A stretch of DNA of 64,000 bases. It comes from Roseospirillum parvum (GTDB lineage Bacteria > Pseudomonadota > Alphaproteobacteria > Rhodospirillales > Rhodospirillaceae). A program made the translations under genes and the position numbers. The DNA is taken from contig NZ_FNCV01000002.1 of NCBI RefSeq assembly GCF_900100455.1, forward strand, positions 186,001 through 250,000, written 5' to 3'. The notes below the pieces were generated by a model. It was given only the letters and a program-made list of their open reading frames with translations, was not told where the DNA came from and searched no databases. How positions within the stretch are numbered: position 1 is the first letter of the stretch; the number at the start of each line of letters is the position of its first letter. Below are positions 7,640 through 17,138 of this stretch, in pieces.

Positions 7640-8922
7640 GGGGCGCTCTCCTCGCTCTTCTTGGCCGGGCTCTTCTTGGCCGGCTTGGCGACTTCCGGGC
7701 GCGGCAGGTGGGCGCGGCGCACCAGATGGCCGATCAGCCAGCCCGGCACAAGACCCAGCCCCAGCCCCAGCAGCAAGGCCCCGGCGGCGTTGCCGAGCGG
7801 GCTGACCAGCGGCACCGGCCCGCCGCCAACGCCCAGCCAGTCGACCGTCGGCAGATCGGCCAGCGGCCGGCCCAGGGCCTCGGCGGCCAGCGGATCGACG
7901 GCCGGATAGCCCCACAGCACATAGCCCGCGACAATCGCCGACAGCATCCCGCCAAGGCCATGCACGGCGCCCACCGCCGCCCGGTCGTCGAGGCCCAGGT
8001 GGGTGGTCAGGAAGCCATGCAGGCGATGCACCACGGGAACCACCAGCAGGGCAATCAAGAGCGCCTGGACCGGATGGTAGAGGCCCGCCCCGGCGCTCAC
8101 CCCGACCATTCCGGCGATCCCCCCGCCGGCCAGCCAGAAGGCCGTGCCCCGACCGACCAGATGCCCGGCCAGCACGCCGCCGGCCAGACCGGTGAGCAGG
8201 GTGCCAGCCATGTCCCAGGGGGCGGCGGGCAGGCCCAAACGGTCGATGGGGTGGTCGGTGCCGGGCAGCGTGACATGGGTGGCGGCGAGCAGGGCGACCA
8301 TGCCGACCAGGACCAGCGGCAGGCCGAGCGGGGCCAGCCACGCCATCTCGCCCTCGTTCGGGGCGGCCGGCAGCGGGTCGCGGCGCAGGCCCACGGCCAG
8401 CCCCAGGGCGGCCATGCCGGCCACCCCATGCAGGGCGACGGCGCCGCCGCGATCGACAAAACCAAGCGTGGCGACCAGCCAGCCGTCGCTGGCCCAGCCC
8501 CAGGCCGCCGCCACCGCCAGACCGACCCCGGCCAGCCACGCCCCGACCTGCAGGAAGGCGGCGGTGCGCAGGCGGCCGATCAGGGCCCCGGCGAGGATGG
8601 TCACGGCGCTCAGGGCGGCCGCCGCCTGGACCGGCCAGGGCAGGCCGGCCGGCCCGCCCACGGTCGGCCCCAGGGTGAGGGCGAAGGGCGAGGCCGGGCT
8701 TTCCCGATCCAGCGCCAGCGGCCAGCCGCCCAGGCTGTCGAGCAGCCAGCCGCCGAGCAGCAGGGTGCCGATCACCGCCACCGGCAGGGCCAGGGCCAAC
8801 CGGCCGAGCGTGGCCTTGAGGTCGGCCCGCCGCCCCGCCGCGACCTGGACCAGTCCCAGCCCGACAGGCAGCAGCAGGGCCAGCCCGAACAAGGCCAGCG
8901 GGCCGGCGGTGGTGACGCTCAT
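7636..8922 (-). CDS. Divergent Amt/Rh-family channel-like protein
   Basis: A 428-residue protein with about 11 hydrophobic helices. It is placed in the ammonium transporter superfamily by two helices carrying the twin pore histidines, ALHGVAGMAALGL and AVHGLGGMLSAIV, at the spacing expected for the two halves of the Amt fold. Other Amt hallmarks, such as the strongly conserved extracellular aromatic gate and the usual GGTVVH stretch, are weak or missing. The C-terminus is Lys/Pro-rich (KPAKKSPAKKSEE) and replaces the normal Amt tail that contacts GlnK. No glnK is adjacent. Start at 8922 with AGGGGAG 11 nt upstream. Confidence 0.65.
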   Translation of the reverse strand: MSVTTAGPLALFGLALLLPVGLGLVQVAAGRRADLKATLGRLALALPVAVIGTLLLGGWLLDSLGGWPLALDRESPASPFALTLGPTVGGPAGLPWPVQAAAALSAVTILAGALIGRLRTAAFLQVGAWLAGVGLAVAAAWGWASDGWLVATLGFVDRGGAVALHGVAGMAALGLAVGLRRDPLPAAPNEGEMAWLAPLGLPLVLVGMVALLAATHVTLPGTDHPIDRLGLPAAPWDMAGTLLTGLAGGVLAGHLVGRGTAFWLAGGGIAGMVGVSAGAGLYHPVQALLIALLVVPVVHRLHGFLTTHLGLDDRAAVGAVHGLGGMLSAIVAGYVLWGYPAVDPLAAEALGRPLADLPTVDWLGVGGGPVPLVSPLGNAAGALLLGLGLGLVPGWLIGHLVRRAHLPRPEVAKPAKKSPAKKSEESAP

Positions 8923-9134
8923 CGGCTGCAACACTCCCCTTGGCGCGTGGTGGGCACGACTGGCCCGCCTGAAAAATGGGTCGCGGGCGATGGCCCGCCT
9001 GAAACAAAGGACGGACCCCCGCCCGCCTCAAACCCTGTTGGAACAAGGGGGGAGATAGACCGTTTGCCGGTGCCCTGGAAAGGATAAAGTTGCCGCGCGC
9101 GGCCGACCCGGAAGGCCACCCGCCGGCGCGCGCC

Positions 9135-9344
9135 CTACTGGTTGACGGCGCGCAGGACGACCCGTTCCTCGTCGCCCACGTTGAGGGCGGTGACGGTGTC
9201 GCTGTAGGCTTCCCAGGTCTCGATGAACTCGGCCAGGGCCTGCATCAGAACATCCTCGCGGGTCCGCTCGCCGTCGGCGGCGAGGCGGTCGAGGCGTTCA
9301 GTCAACTGGGCATCAAGCTCAATGGTCAGGCGGGTGGTGCTCAT
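9135..9344 (-). CDS. Ribbon-helix-helix (CopG-type) small DNA-binding protein
   Basis: A 69-residue protein. The first 45 residues fit a ribbon-helix-helix fold: a beta strand TRLTIELDAQL, then helix LTERLDRLAAD, then TREDVLMQALAEFIETWE. Such proteins are repressors, often antitoxins. No toxin gene follows: the next gene on this side is the Amt-like operon, and the opposite side is the divergent penicillin-binding protein gene. It may repress itself or that divergent gene. Confidence 0.75.
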   Translation of the reverse strand: MSTTRLTIELDAQLTERLDRLAADGERTREDVLMQALAEFIETWEAYSDTVTALNVGDEERVVLRAVNQ

Positions 9345-9494
9345 GTTACATCCCTTGGTGACCGGCGCCGCACGCCCGGGCGAACCCGGACCCGGCGACC
9401 CCGCTTCATGAAGGTGCCCGGCCGGCGGTCAGCCCCCCGTCGCCGACCAGAAACCGATCCTTTAGGCGTGGATCGTACATCGCAAGTGGCTCTG

Positions 9495-11603
9495 ATGACC
9501 AGTAATTCCGGGCGTTCGGGACCAAAAAAGTCGCCCCGCCGCAAGTCCAGCCCCGCCAAACGGCCGGCCAATTCCGGCAAAAACCCCCCGGCCAAGGCCG
9601 CCGCCAAGAAGAGCACCCCCAAAAAGGGCGCCGCCAAAACCGGTAGCCGCCCGTCTCCTCCCGCCGCCCGCCCATCCCGCCCCACCACCCGCCCGTCCCG
9701 TCCCACCACCCGCCCGCGCCGCTGGTGGCCGCTGGTCCGCCTGCTGCTGACGGTGGCCATCTGGGGGCTGATCGCCCTGGCCGCGGTGGTCGCCTGGTTC
9801 GCCTACGACCTGCCCGACATCGACGACGCCATCCAGGCGGCGCGCCGCCCGGGGATCACCGTCGCCGCCGCCGACGGCCGGCAACTGGCCAGCTTCGGCC
9901 CCATCCACGGCGCCGCCGTGCAGGTCTCCGAGCTGCCGGCCTACCTGCCGCGCGCCGTGCTGGCCATCGAGGACCGCCGCTTCTACCACCACCCTGGCCT
10001 CGACCCCATCGGTCTGGCCCGCGCCATGGTCGCCAACCTGAAGGCCGGGCGCATCGTCCAGGGCGGCTCGACGCTGACCCAGCAGGTGGCCAAGAACCTC
10101 TTCCTGTCGCCCGAGCAGACGCTGCGCCGCAAGGCCCAGGAAGCCCTGCTCGCCCTGTGGCTGGAACAGCGCTTCACCAAGGACCAGATCCTCACCCTGT
10201 ACCTCAACCGGGTCTACCTGGGCACCGGGACCTACGGCGTCGAGGCCGCGGCGCGGCGCTACTTCGGGGTCTCGGCGCGCCGGGTGTCGCTCTATCAGGC
10301 GGCCCTCCTGGCCGGCCTGCTGAAAGCCCCCAGCCGCTACAACCCGGTGGCCCAGCCCGAGCTCGCCAAGGCCCGCACCGAGGTGGTGCTGAAGGCCATG
10401 GTCGCCGCCGGCTACATCGACGACGCCACCGCCAGCCAGGCCATGCGGGCCGGCGCCCAGGCCCTCGACCGCGTGCCCCGGGCCCGCCTGGGCCGCCACT
10501 TCGCCGACTGGGCGGTGCAGGAAGCGGAAGGCTTCGTCGGCCACCCGGACGCCGACCTGATCGTCGAAACCACCCTCGACCCCGGGCTTCAGGCCGCCGC
10601 CGAAACCGCCGTGCGCCAGGTGCTGGACGCCAAGGCCCGCCAGCGCGGCGCCACCCAGGCCGCCGTCGTGGTGCTCGACACCAGCGGCGCCATCCGCGCC
10701 ATGGTCGGCGGGCGCACCTACGGCACCAGCCAGTTCAACCGCGCCACCCAGGCCCGCCGCCAACCGGGCTCGGCCTTCAAGCCCTTCGTCTATCTGGCCG
10801 GCCTGGAAGCCGGACTGACCCCGGACAGCCTGATCGACGACGCCCCGATCAACCTCGGCGGCTGGAAACCGACCAACTTCGACGGCCGCTACCGGGGACC
10901 GGTGACCCTGAGCGATGGCCTGACCAATTCGCTCAATACCGTCGCCGTGCGGGTCGGCCAACAGGCCGGCCTGAAGCGCGTCGTCGCGGTGGCCCGGCGC
11001 ATGGGCATCGGTGGCGACCTCGCCCCCGTCCCCGCCATCACCCTGGGCGCCTTCGAGGTCACCCCGCTCGATCTCGCCGGCGCCTACCTGCCCCTGGCCA
11101 CCGGCGGCCGGGCCGGCTGGCCGCACGGCATCGACCGCATCCTCGATCCCTCGGGCCACGTCTTCTACCAGCGCCAGCCGGGCGGCGCCGGACGGGTCAT
11201 CGAGCCCCGCCTCGCCGCCACCATGAGCGCCATGATGGCCCGCGTCATCGAGCAGGGCACCGGCCGACGCGCCGCCCTGCCCGGCGGCCGCCCCGCCGCC
11301 GGCAAGACCGGCACCAGCAGCGACTTCCGCGACGCCTGGTTCGCCGGCTTCACCGCCGACTACGTGGCCGTGGTCTGGGTCGGCAACGACGCCGGCAAAC
11401 CCATGGACAAAGTCACCGGCGGCAGCCTGCCCGCCACCATCTGGCAACAGGTGATGAGCGAAGCCCACCGCGGCCTGCCCAGCCGCCCCCTGCCCCAACC
11501 GCCTCGCCCAGCCGCAACCGCCGATACCCCCACCCCGGATCAGCCCGAAAGCGACGACCCCACCCTGCTCGAAAGCCTGTGGAAAGACATCTTCGGGGAC
11601 TGA
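9495..11603 (+). CDS. Class A penicillin-binding protein (PBP1A/1C-like)
   Basis: A bifunctional peptidoglycan glycosyltransferase/transpeptidase of 702 residues, anchored in the inner membrane. The cytoplasmic N-terminus (about 75 residues) is extremely Lys/Pro/Arg/Ser-rich, followed by one helix (LLLTVAIWGLIALAAVVAWFA). Glycosyltransferase family 51 motifs are EDRRFYHHPGLD (catalytic Glu), GGSTLTQQVAKN, RKAQEALLALWLE and KDQILTLYLN. Transpeptidase motifs are GSAFKPF (SxxK), SLN (SxN) and GKTGTS (KTG). The start at 9495 is chosen as the first ATG after the divergent ribbon-helix-helix gene; the ribosome site is weak. Converges on the aldolase gene. Confidence 0.92.
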   Translation: MTSNSGRSGPKKSPRRKSSPAKRPANSGKNPPAKAAAKKSTPKKGAAKTGSRPSPPAARPSRPTTRPSRPTTRPRRWWPLVRLLLTVAIWGLIALAAVVAWFAYDLPDIDDAIQAARRPGITVAAADGRQLASFGPIHGAAVQVSELPAYLPRAVLAIEDRRFYHHPGLDPIGLARAMVANLKAGRIVQGGSTLTQQVAKNLFLSPEQTLRRKAQEALLALWLEQRFTKDQILTLYLNRVYLGTGTYGVEAAARRYFGVSARRVSLYQAALLAGLLKAPSRYNPVAQPELAKARTEVVLKAMVAAGYIDDATASQAMRAGAQALDRVPRARLGRHFADWAVQEAEGFVGHPDADLIVETTLDPGLQAAAETAVRQVLDAKARQRGATQAAVVVLDTSGAIRAMVGGRTYGTSQFNRATQARRQPGSAFKPFVYLAGLEAGLTPDSLIDDAPINLGGWKPTNFDGRYRGPVTLSDGLTNSLNTVAVRVGQQAGLKRVVAVARRMGIGGDLAPVPAITLGAFEVTPLDLAGAYLPLATGGRAGWPHGIDRILDPSGHVFYQRQPGGAGRVIEPRLAATMSAMMARVIEQGTGRRAALPGGRPAAGKTGTSSDFRDAWFAGFTADYVAVVWVGNDAGKPMDKVTGGSLPATIWQQVMSEAHRGLPSRPLPQPPRPAATADTPTPDQPESDDPTLLESLWKDIFGD

Positions 11604-11612
11604 GGGCAGGGA

Positions 11613-12280
11613 TGGGGGCGTTGCTCCCGCACACGCCCCGAGCGAAGCCGAAGGCGAAGCGACGACGGCGTGTGCAACATAACGACCACCCCCACTGGGG
11701 GACCGGGGCGGTCCCCCAGACCCCCGCCAATTCGTTGGCGCGGAACGCGGGCCTGGGGGTGAACCTCATCGGTTGGAGTGCAGGCCAGCTTCGCTGGCCT
11801 GCGTAAACCAAAACCGGGGGCGGGACTGGCCTGGCAGAGGCGCCGATCACGTCCGCGCAGGACGTGTTTCGTTCGTTTCCGCAGGCCGGCGAAGCCGGCC
11901 TGCAACCATCCCCCATCCACGCTCAACGCCATCGTGGCGTTTTGCTCCCAAACCACCACTGGGGGACCGAGGCGGTCCCCCAGACCCCCGCCAATTCGTT
12001 GGCGCGAAACGCGGGCCTGGGGGTAAGCCTCATCGGTTGGAATGCAGGCCAGCTTCGCTGGCCTGCGTAAACCAAAACCGGGGGCGGGACTGGCCTGGCA
12101 GAGGCGCCGATCACGTCCGCGCAGGGCGTGTTTCGTTCGTTTCCGCAGGCCGGCGAAGCCGGCCTGCAACCAACCCTCACCCACGCTCAACGCCACCGTG
12201 GCGTTTTGCTCCCCCGAACTGGCGGGGGTCTGGGGGACCGCCTCGGTCCCCCAGTGGGGGTTTGGGGGCAACGCCCCCAA
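11613..12280. repeat. Composite palindromic repeat, long form with 264-nt tandem duplication (copy B1)
   Basis: This fills the gap between the convergent PBP and aldolase genes. It opens with a GGGGGCG hairpin and a GCACACGCC...GGCGTGTGC arm. Two tandem units follow with a period of 264 nt (11695-11949 and 11959-12213), differing at only a handful of bases. Each holds GGGGGACC/GGTCCCCC, then GCAGGCCAGC-TTC-GCTGGCCTGC, then GCAGGCCGGC-GAA-GCCGGCCTGC and AACGCCA/TGGCGTT. The right edge closes with GGGGGA/TCCCC and GGGGGC/GCCCCC arms. No credible gene is present. Confidence 0.88.
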
Positions 12281-12290
12281 CGGCGTCCCG

Positions 12291-12968
12291 TCAGCCCACC
12301 TCGGCGGCCTGGGTCTGTCCGTAGGTGGTGAAGCGGTCCAGCACGCGGCTCATTTCGGCGTCGCTGAGCAGGGGTGGGTCGCCCAGTTGCAGGCAGCGCC
12401 AGTACTGTTCGGCCAGTTCTTCCACTTCGATGGTCAGTTTGAGGGCGCTTTTGAGGTCCTTGCCCAGGGCGATCATGCCGTGGTGGGCGAGCAGGCAGGC
12501 CTTGCGGCCGTCCAGGGCCTGCAGGGCGGCCTGGCACAGTTCCGGGGTGCCGAAGGTGGCATAGGGGGCGCAGCGGATATCGGTGCCGCCGGCCACCCCG
12601 ACCATGTAGTGGAAGGCGGGGATGCCGCGCTGGTGGCAGGCCAGGGTGGTGCAGAACGGGGCGTGGGTATGGATCACCGCCCCGACCTCGGGCCGGTTGG
12701 CCAGGATGTCGCGATGGAAGCGCCATTCGCTGGAGGGTTTGAGGGGGCCTTCCCAGTTGCCGTCGAGGTCCATGAACGGCAGGTCGCGGGGCGTCAGGTC
12801 GCCCGACTGCATGCCCGAGGGGGTGAGCAGCAGGCCCTCGCCGGCCCGCACGCTGAGATTGCCGGCGGTGGTTTTGCGCAGACCCCGGCGGGTCAGTTCG
12901 CGGGCCGTGTCGATCAGTTGGTGGCGCGCCACGAGGTCGCGGTCACGCCTCAGGGGCAGGCCGTTCAT
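12291..12968 (-). CDS. ald2: Class II aldolase, methylthioribulose-phosphate/fuculose-phosphate type
   Basis: A 225-residue zinc class II aldolase/adducin-family protein. Motifs are TTAGNLSVR (residues 33-41), SEWRFHRDI with the catalytic Glu and [13 protein letters not shown] with two zinc His, and [11 protein letters not shown] with the third. Its ATG overlaps the mtnA stop (ATGA). In R. rubrum the corresponding mtnP-mtnA-aldolase genes form a shunt that cleaves 5-methylthioribulose-1-phosphate to DHAP and 2-methylthioacetaldehyde. That is the most likely role here; fuculose-phosphate aldolase is the annotation suggested by sequence family alone. Confidence 0.85.
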   Translation of the reverse strand: MNGLPLRRDRDLVARHQLIDTARELTRRGLRKTTAGNLSVRAGEGLLLTPSGMQSGDLTPRDLPFMDLDGNWEGPLKPSSEWRFHRDILANRPEVGAVIHTHAPFCTTLACHQRGIPAFHYMVGVAGGTDIRCAPYATFGTPELCQAALQALDGRKACLLAHHGMIALGKDLKSALKLTIEVEELAEQYWRCLQLGDPPLLSDAEMSRVLDRFTTYGQTQAAEVG

Positions 12969-14080
12969 GCGGCGCCACCCTTGTCCTCTCCGTGGGCCGC
13001 CTCGGGATAGAGCGCGGCCAGCCCGGCGCGGCTGGCCTCGGCGACGCCGCGTTCGGTGATCAGACCACTCACCAGCCGGGCCGGGGTGACGTCGAAGGCC
13101 GGGTTGGCGGCCGGGCTCATGGCCGGGGTCAGGCGCACGGTGGCGGTGGGGCCCTCGGCCAGGGCGCCGGTGATGTGGGTCACCTCGGCCGGGTCGCGTT
13201 CCTCGATGGGGATTTCGGCCACCCCGTCGTCGACCGTCCAGTCGATGGTCGGCCCGGGCAGGGCGACATAAAACGGCACCCCGTTGTCGTGCGCCGCCAG
13301 GGCTTTCAGGTAGGTGCCGATCTTGTTGCAGACGTCGCCGCGGGCGGTGGTGCGGTCGGTGCCGACCAGCACCATGTCCACCTGGCCGTGCTGCATCAGG
13401 TGGCCGCCGGCGTTGTCGACGATGCAGGTGTGGGGCACCCCGTGCTGGCCCAGCTCGAAGGCGGTCAGGTTGAAGCCCTGGTTGCGCGGCCGCGTCTCGT
13501 CGACCCAGACGTGGATCGGGATGCCGGCGTCGAAGGCCTTGTAGATGGGTGCCGTGGCGGTGCCCCAGTCGACGGTGGCCAGCCAGCCGGCGTTGCAGTG
13601 GGTGAGGATGTTGACCGGGCCGCCCTTGCGCTGGTGGATGGCGCGGATCAGCTTCAGGCCGTGCTCGCCCAGGCCGGCGCACATGGCCACGTCCTCGTCG
13701 GCCACGCGGGCGGCCTCGGCGTAGGCGGCCTCGAGGCGCTCGGCCTCGGGCAGCGGGGCGAGCAGGGCCTTCAGGCGCTCCACCCCCCAGCGCAGGTTGA
13801 CCGCCGTCGGGCGGGTGGCGAGCAGGGTGGTGGCGGCGGTGTCGAGATGGCGGTCGGAGGTGTCCTCGGCCATCGCCAGGGCCATGCCGTAGGCGGCGGT
13901 GGCGCCGATCAGCGGGGCGCCACGGATCAGCATGTCCTTGATGGCGCGGGCCGCCTCGGTCAGGCCGGTCAGGTCGACGATGACCAGATCATGGGGCAGC
14001 CGGGTCTGGTCGATGATCTGGACCGTGCGCCCGTCGGCGGCGGTCCAGATGGTGCGGTAGGGGGTGCCGTTGATGTTCAT
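12965..14080 (-). CDS. mtnA: S-methyl-5-thioribose-1-phosphate isomerase MtnA
   Basis: Converts 5-methylthioribose-1-phosphate to 5-methylthioribulose-1-phosphate. 371 residues, of the eIF2B-alpha-related fold. Family marks are [14 protein letters not shown] (residues 53-66), [12 protein letters not shown] with the catalytic Cys, [12 protein letters not shown], and [19 protein letters not shown] with the catalytic Asp. It overlaps its neighbours on both sides by 4 nt (ATGA), so it is translated as part of an operon with the DUF4276 gene before it and the aldolase after it. Confidence 0.95.
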   Translation of the reverse strand: MNINGTPYRTIWTAADGRTVQIIDQTRLPHDLVIVDLTGLTEAARAIKDMLIRGAPLIGATAAYGMALAMAEDTSDRHLDTAATTLLATRPTAVNLRWGVERLKALLAPLPEAERLEAAYAEAARVADEDVAMCAGLGEHGLKLIRAIHQRKGGPVNILTHCNAGWLATVDWGTATAPIYKAFDAGIPIHVWVDETRPRNQGFNLTAFELGQHGVPHTCIVDNAGGHLMQHGQVDMVLVGTDRTTARGDVCNKIGTYLKALAAHDNGVPFYVALPGPTIDWTVDDGVAEIPIEERDPAEVTHITGALAEGPTATVRLTPAMSPAANPAFDVTPARLVSGLITERGVAEASRAGLAALYPEAAHGEDKGGAA

Positions 14081-14730
14081 GTGGTGGCGTCCTGATTGGG
14101 AAGGCGGTCGGCAAGGGCCATCACGCCAGCAACAAATGTCTGGAAGCTCGGTGAGCGATTGTGGCCCGGGAGCAAGGAAAGGTGTGCACCAACATCGCGG
14201 GCCACGTCACCCTTTGGCATATGCAGGTTCTTGTAGTAGCCGGCGCGTTGAAGTATCCGGTGCAAGGCCTCGGCGGCGCCCTGGACCGCGTCCGGGTCAC
14301 GGATTTTCCGGGTCCGCGTGACTCCGGGCCTGAGGCGGGGATAGGCCGCGATCAGGGCGGCCTCGTCGCCCAGGAACCAGGCCTCCAGTTCCTCGACCGC
14401 GATCCGGTTCACGACCACGAAATCACCCGTCGGGTCCGGGGCTGACTTGGTGCTCAGGCCCGCCGTCCGGGCCATCTCTTCCAACCTGTGCTTCAGGCCC
14501 CGGCAGTCGTCCTTGTCCCGATCGATCAAGACCACGATCCACAGGGACTCATGACGCAGGCGTTCGCGGTAGCCTCGCAAGCGGTCGGGGAGTTGCTTGA
14601 GAAGATCCGGCTTGCCCTGGAAAGTGAGGCAGCGGACGTCGACGTGGGAGGGCAGAAGGCGGGGCAGGAACTGATCAAGGGCCGCCTTGGCGGACGGTTC
14701 CTCAAGAAGGACGTCGATACTGACCGGCAT
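14077..14730 (-). CDS. DUF4276-family TOPRIM-like protein
   Basis: A 217-residue protein with the layout of DUF4276, a family paired with AAA ATPases and thought to have a TOPRIM-type metal fold. Acidic positions are Glu10/Glu11 (LLEEPSA), Asp70 and Asp72 (VLIDRDKDD) and the [10 protein letters not shown] block (about 113-122). The ATG shares one base with the ATPase stop (TGATG) and its own stop overlaps the mtnA start. By analogy with OLD, Gabija and PARIS, such a protein would be a nuclease or effector released by the ATPase, but no activity is proven for this one. It looks somewhat less G+C-rich than its neighbours. Confidence 0.75.
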   Translation of the reverse strand: MPVSIDVLLEEPSAKAALDQFLPRLLPSHVDVRCLTFQGKPDLLKQLPDRLRGYRERLRHESLWIVVLIDRDKDDCRGLKHRLEEMARTAGLSTKSAPDPTGDFVVVNRIAVEELEAWFLGDEAALIAAYPRLRPGVTRTRKIRDPDAVQGAAEALHRILQRAGYYKNLHMPKGDVARDVGAHLSLLPGHNRSPSFQTFVAGVMALADRLPNQDATT

Positions 14731-15935
14731 CACACACCGCCCCTGCCGGGGTCTCCCAACCCGAAGTAGCCCTCCATCCACAGGGCACCCAGTTGCCCGC
14801 CGGCCTCCATCATCTCTGGAATTCCCTGAACGGCGGCGGCTCGGGTGGCCTTGGCATAGCCGTCCCGGCCGCGCCACAAGATCCAAGCCTGCTGGGGTTT
14901 CAGGGCATTGACAAACTGCGGCGAGTGGGTGGTGACCATCAGTTGGCTGTGGGCGCTGGCGGTCTGGCACTCCTCGGCCAGCTCGTACAGCAGCATCGGG
15001 TGCAAGAAGTTCTCCGGCTCCTCGATGCCGATCAGCGGAAACGGCTGAGGATCGTTCATCAGGACCAGATAGGAGAGCAATTTCAGTGTGCCATCCGAGG
15101 CAAAGCGGGCAAGGACCGGCTCCCGAAAGGGCGCATCCTTGATCTGTAACAGGAGCCGCCCATCAGCCAACGGCTGGGCCGTCACCTTTTCGAGTCGCGG
15201 CACCCGGCGGGTCAGCCGGCTCAGCACGGCCTCAAGTGTTTCGGGATGGCGTTCGTGAAGGTACTGGATAACGTTGGCTAGGTTGTCGCCAGAGCGGGAC
15301 AGGTGTTCGTGCGGGCCGGCCTCCGGTGTGCCCCGGGTGTCGGTCGCCGAGAGGTAGGAAAGATGCCAGCCGGTGATGAACTCCCTGAGCGCCTTCACCC
15401 GAGGGTGACGCTCAAACTGACCCAAGGTGTTGACGGCCAGCATGTCCGGGGCGGCAAGGGCTTCGTTCTCCCGCTCGGCGTCTGGGTCTGGCTGATCAGC
15501 CTTGATGGCGAAGCCGTCGCCTGAACCATAATTGAGAAAATCGAAGGGACGACCTCCCCTGCCTCGAGTCCAGGAAAGACGCTCCTTGGCAACAATGGGC
15601 TGCCCCCCCCTTTCATCAAGGGTCAGCCGATAGGTGATCAGCGGAACGTTGGGAATCTTGAACTTGAGCTCAATCTCAATGGGACCGTCGGCGCCACGGC
15701 TGCGCAACTCCTTGAACCGGCCCCGGCGATCCCAGGCCCGGCGCAGCCCGTCGTTGAAGCACTCGGAAAGAAAGGCAAACACATCAAAAACGGTGGACTT
15801 GCCACTGCCGTTGGGGCCAACGAACACGGTCAGCGGGGTCAGGTTCTTCAACTCCACGTCCTTCAGGGCTCGGTAGTTGCGAACCCTTAGGTAGGTGATG
15901 CGGGGAACCGCTCTGGTGCCGCCAGACCCGGGCAT
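14730..15935 (-). CDS. AAA family ATPase (AAA_15/AAA_21, RecF/OLD-like)
   Basis: A 401-residue ABC-type ATPase. It begins [17 protein letters not shown], typical of RecF/OLD-like proteins. Walker A is GPNGSGKST (residues 40-48), an [12 protein letters not shown] signature-like helix lies near 280, Walker B is [13 protein letters not shown], and the switch histidine is in TTHSPQF. The start at 15935 has GGAG 7 nt upstream. It follows mtnP by 40 nt and is coupled to the DUF4276 gene. Codon use and the A/T-richer stretches (for example around 15530-15700) differ from the very G+C-rich neighbours, suggesting acquisition. A defence role is inferred from the pairing only. Confidence 0.85.
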   Translation of the reverse strand: MPGSGGTRAVPRITYLRVRNYRALKDVELKNLTPLTVFVGPNGSGKSTVFDVFAFLSECFNDGLRRAWDRRGRFKELRSRGADGPIEIELKFKIPNVPLITYRLTLDERGGQPIVAKERLSWTRGRGGRPFDFLNYGSGDGFAIKADQPDPDAERENEALAAPDMLAVNTLGQFERHPRVKALREFITGWHLSYLSATDTRGTPEAGPHEHLSRSGDNLANVIQYLHERHPETLEAVLSRLTRRVPRLEKVTAQPLADGRLLLQIKDAPFREPVLARFASDGTLKLLSYLVLMNDPQPFPLIGIEEPENFLHPMLLYELAEECQTASAHSQLMVTTHSPQFVNALKPQQAWILWRGRDGYAKATRAAAVQGIPEMMEAGGQLGALWMEGYFGLGDPGRGGV

Positions 15936-15975
15936 GGCTATTCTCCGTGGCAGTCGCGCCTTAACGACGCCCCTT

Positions 15976-16860
15976 CTAGCCCAGCACCCGACCGGCCACC
16001 GCGTCGAGGCGGGCGATCAGGGCCGGGTCGCGCTTTTCCGGGGCGGTGATGATGGCCGCGTCGAGCGCCCGGTGGCAGCCCTTGGGGCAGGGTTCGGCGC
16101 GGCCGATCAGGCGTGGGGCCACCGCCTTGACCAGGGCCCGGGCGTTGTCGGCGTTTTCCAGCAGCACCTTGACGATGGCGTCGACGGTGACGTGGTCGTG
16201 GTCCGGGTGCCAGCAGTCGTAGTCGGTGACCATGGCGACGCTGGCGTAGCACATCTCGGCCTCGCGAGCGAGTTTGGCCTCCGGCATGTTGGTCATGCCG
16301 ATGACATCGCAGCCCCAGCTTCGGTACAGCTCCGACTCGGCCAGGGTGGAGAACTGCGGCCCCTCCATGACGAGGTAGGTGCCGCCGCGCACATGGGGCA
16401 CGCCGATCTCGGCCAGGGCGCCGTCCACCGCGTCGCCCAGGCGGCCGCACACCGGGTGGGCCATGCCGACATGGGCCACCAGCCCCTGGCCGAAGAAGCT
16501 CTTCACCCGGGCGAAGGTGCGGTCGATGAACTGATCGACGATGACGAAGGTGCCCGGGGCCAGTTCCTCCTTCAGCGAGCCGACGGCGGACACCGAGAGG
16601 ATCTCGGTCACCCCCAGGCGCTTCAGGGCGTCGATGTTGGCCCGGAAGTTGAGGTCGCTCGGCGGCACCACGTGCCCCCGCCCGTGGCGCGGCAGGAAGG
16701 CCAGCGGCAGGCCGGCGTAGGTGCCGGTCAGGATCTCGTCGGAGGGCTCGCCGAAGGGGCTTTCCACGCGCTGCCAGGTGGCGTCCTCGAGGCCGTCGAT
16801 GTCATAGACGCCACTGCCGCCGATGATGCCGAGCCGGGGGGGGAACGAGGGGTCGGCCAT
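15976..16860 (-). CDS. mtnP: S-methyl-5'-thioadenosine phosphorylase MtnP
   Basis: Phosphorolysis of 5'-methylthioadenosine to adenine and 5-methylthioribose-1-phosphate. 294 residues; the start at 16860 is set by AGGAGG 9 nt upstream. Motifs are [10 protein letters not shown] (residues 11-20), [20 protein letters not shown], the phosphorylase signature [12 protein letters not shown], and [20 protein letters not shown]. It is the first gene of the operon mtnP - AAA ATPase - DUF4276 - mtnA - aldolase. Confidence 0.95.
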   Translation of the reverse strand: MADPSFPPRLGIIGGSGVYDIDGLEDATWQRVESPFGEPSDEILTGTYAGLPLAFLPRHGRGHVVPPSDLNFRANIDALKRLGVTEILSVSAVGSLKEELAPGTFVIVDQFIDRTFARVKSFFGQGLVAHVGMAHPVCGRLGDAVDGALAEIGVPHVRGGTYLVMEGPQFSTLAESELYRSWGCDVIGMTNMPEAKLAREAEMCYASVAMVTDYDCWHPDHDHVTVDAIVKVLLENADNARALVKAVAPRLIGRAEPCPKGCHRALDAAIITAPEKRDPALIARLDAVAGRVLG

Positions 16861-17052
16861 GGGGGAAAACCTCCTGCTGTCGGGATGCTGCCGGGATGTG
16901 CCGGGCCGCCGGACCGTGCCGGCCGGGCCGCCTTGGAAAAAGGTGGCCCATTGTCGCCATCGCGGCCCGGCGCGCAAGGGGGCTGGCCCAGCCGGGCGGG
17001 GAAAAACGGCCCGCCCAACCAGGAAAACCGGCCCACCAAAAAAGGGCTGACG

Positions 17053-17080
17053 AAAAAAGGGCCGCCCCGGGGGACGGCCC
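17053..17080 (-). terminator. Rho-independent terminator of petABC
   Basis: Read on the minus strand downstream of petC: GGGCCGTCCC and its partner GGGGCGGCCC form a G+C-rich stem, followed directly by TTTTTT. A second run of six T lies a little further on. It separates petABC from mtnP. Confidence 0.85.
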
Positions 17081-17138
17081 TTCATATCAAGGATCCGAGG
17101 CGACGCGCCGCCGGGGCGGCGCGCCGTGCGGAGCGGGG

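Noticed and set aside
9135-9344. A toxin-antitoxin pair based on the ribbon-helix-helix gene
   Set aside because: No toxin-sized gene lies next to it in the same direction; the neighbours are the Amt-like operon and the divergent penicillin-binding protein gene.
11604-12331. Several 60-250 codon frames inside the palindromic repeat block
   Set aside because: They only translate the repeats, recur in the same form in other repeat blocks, and have no start signals.
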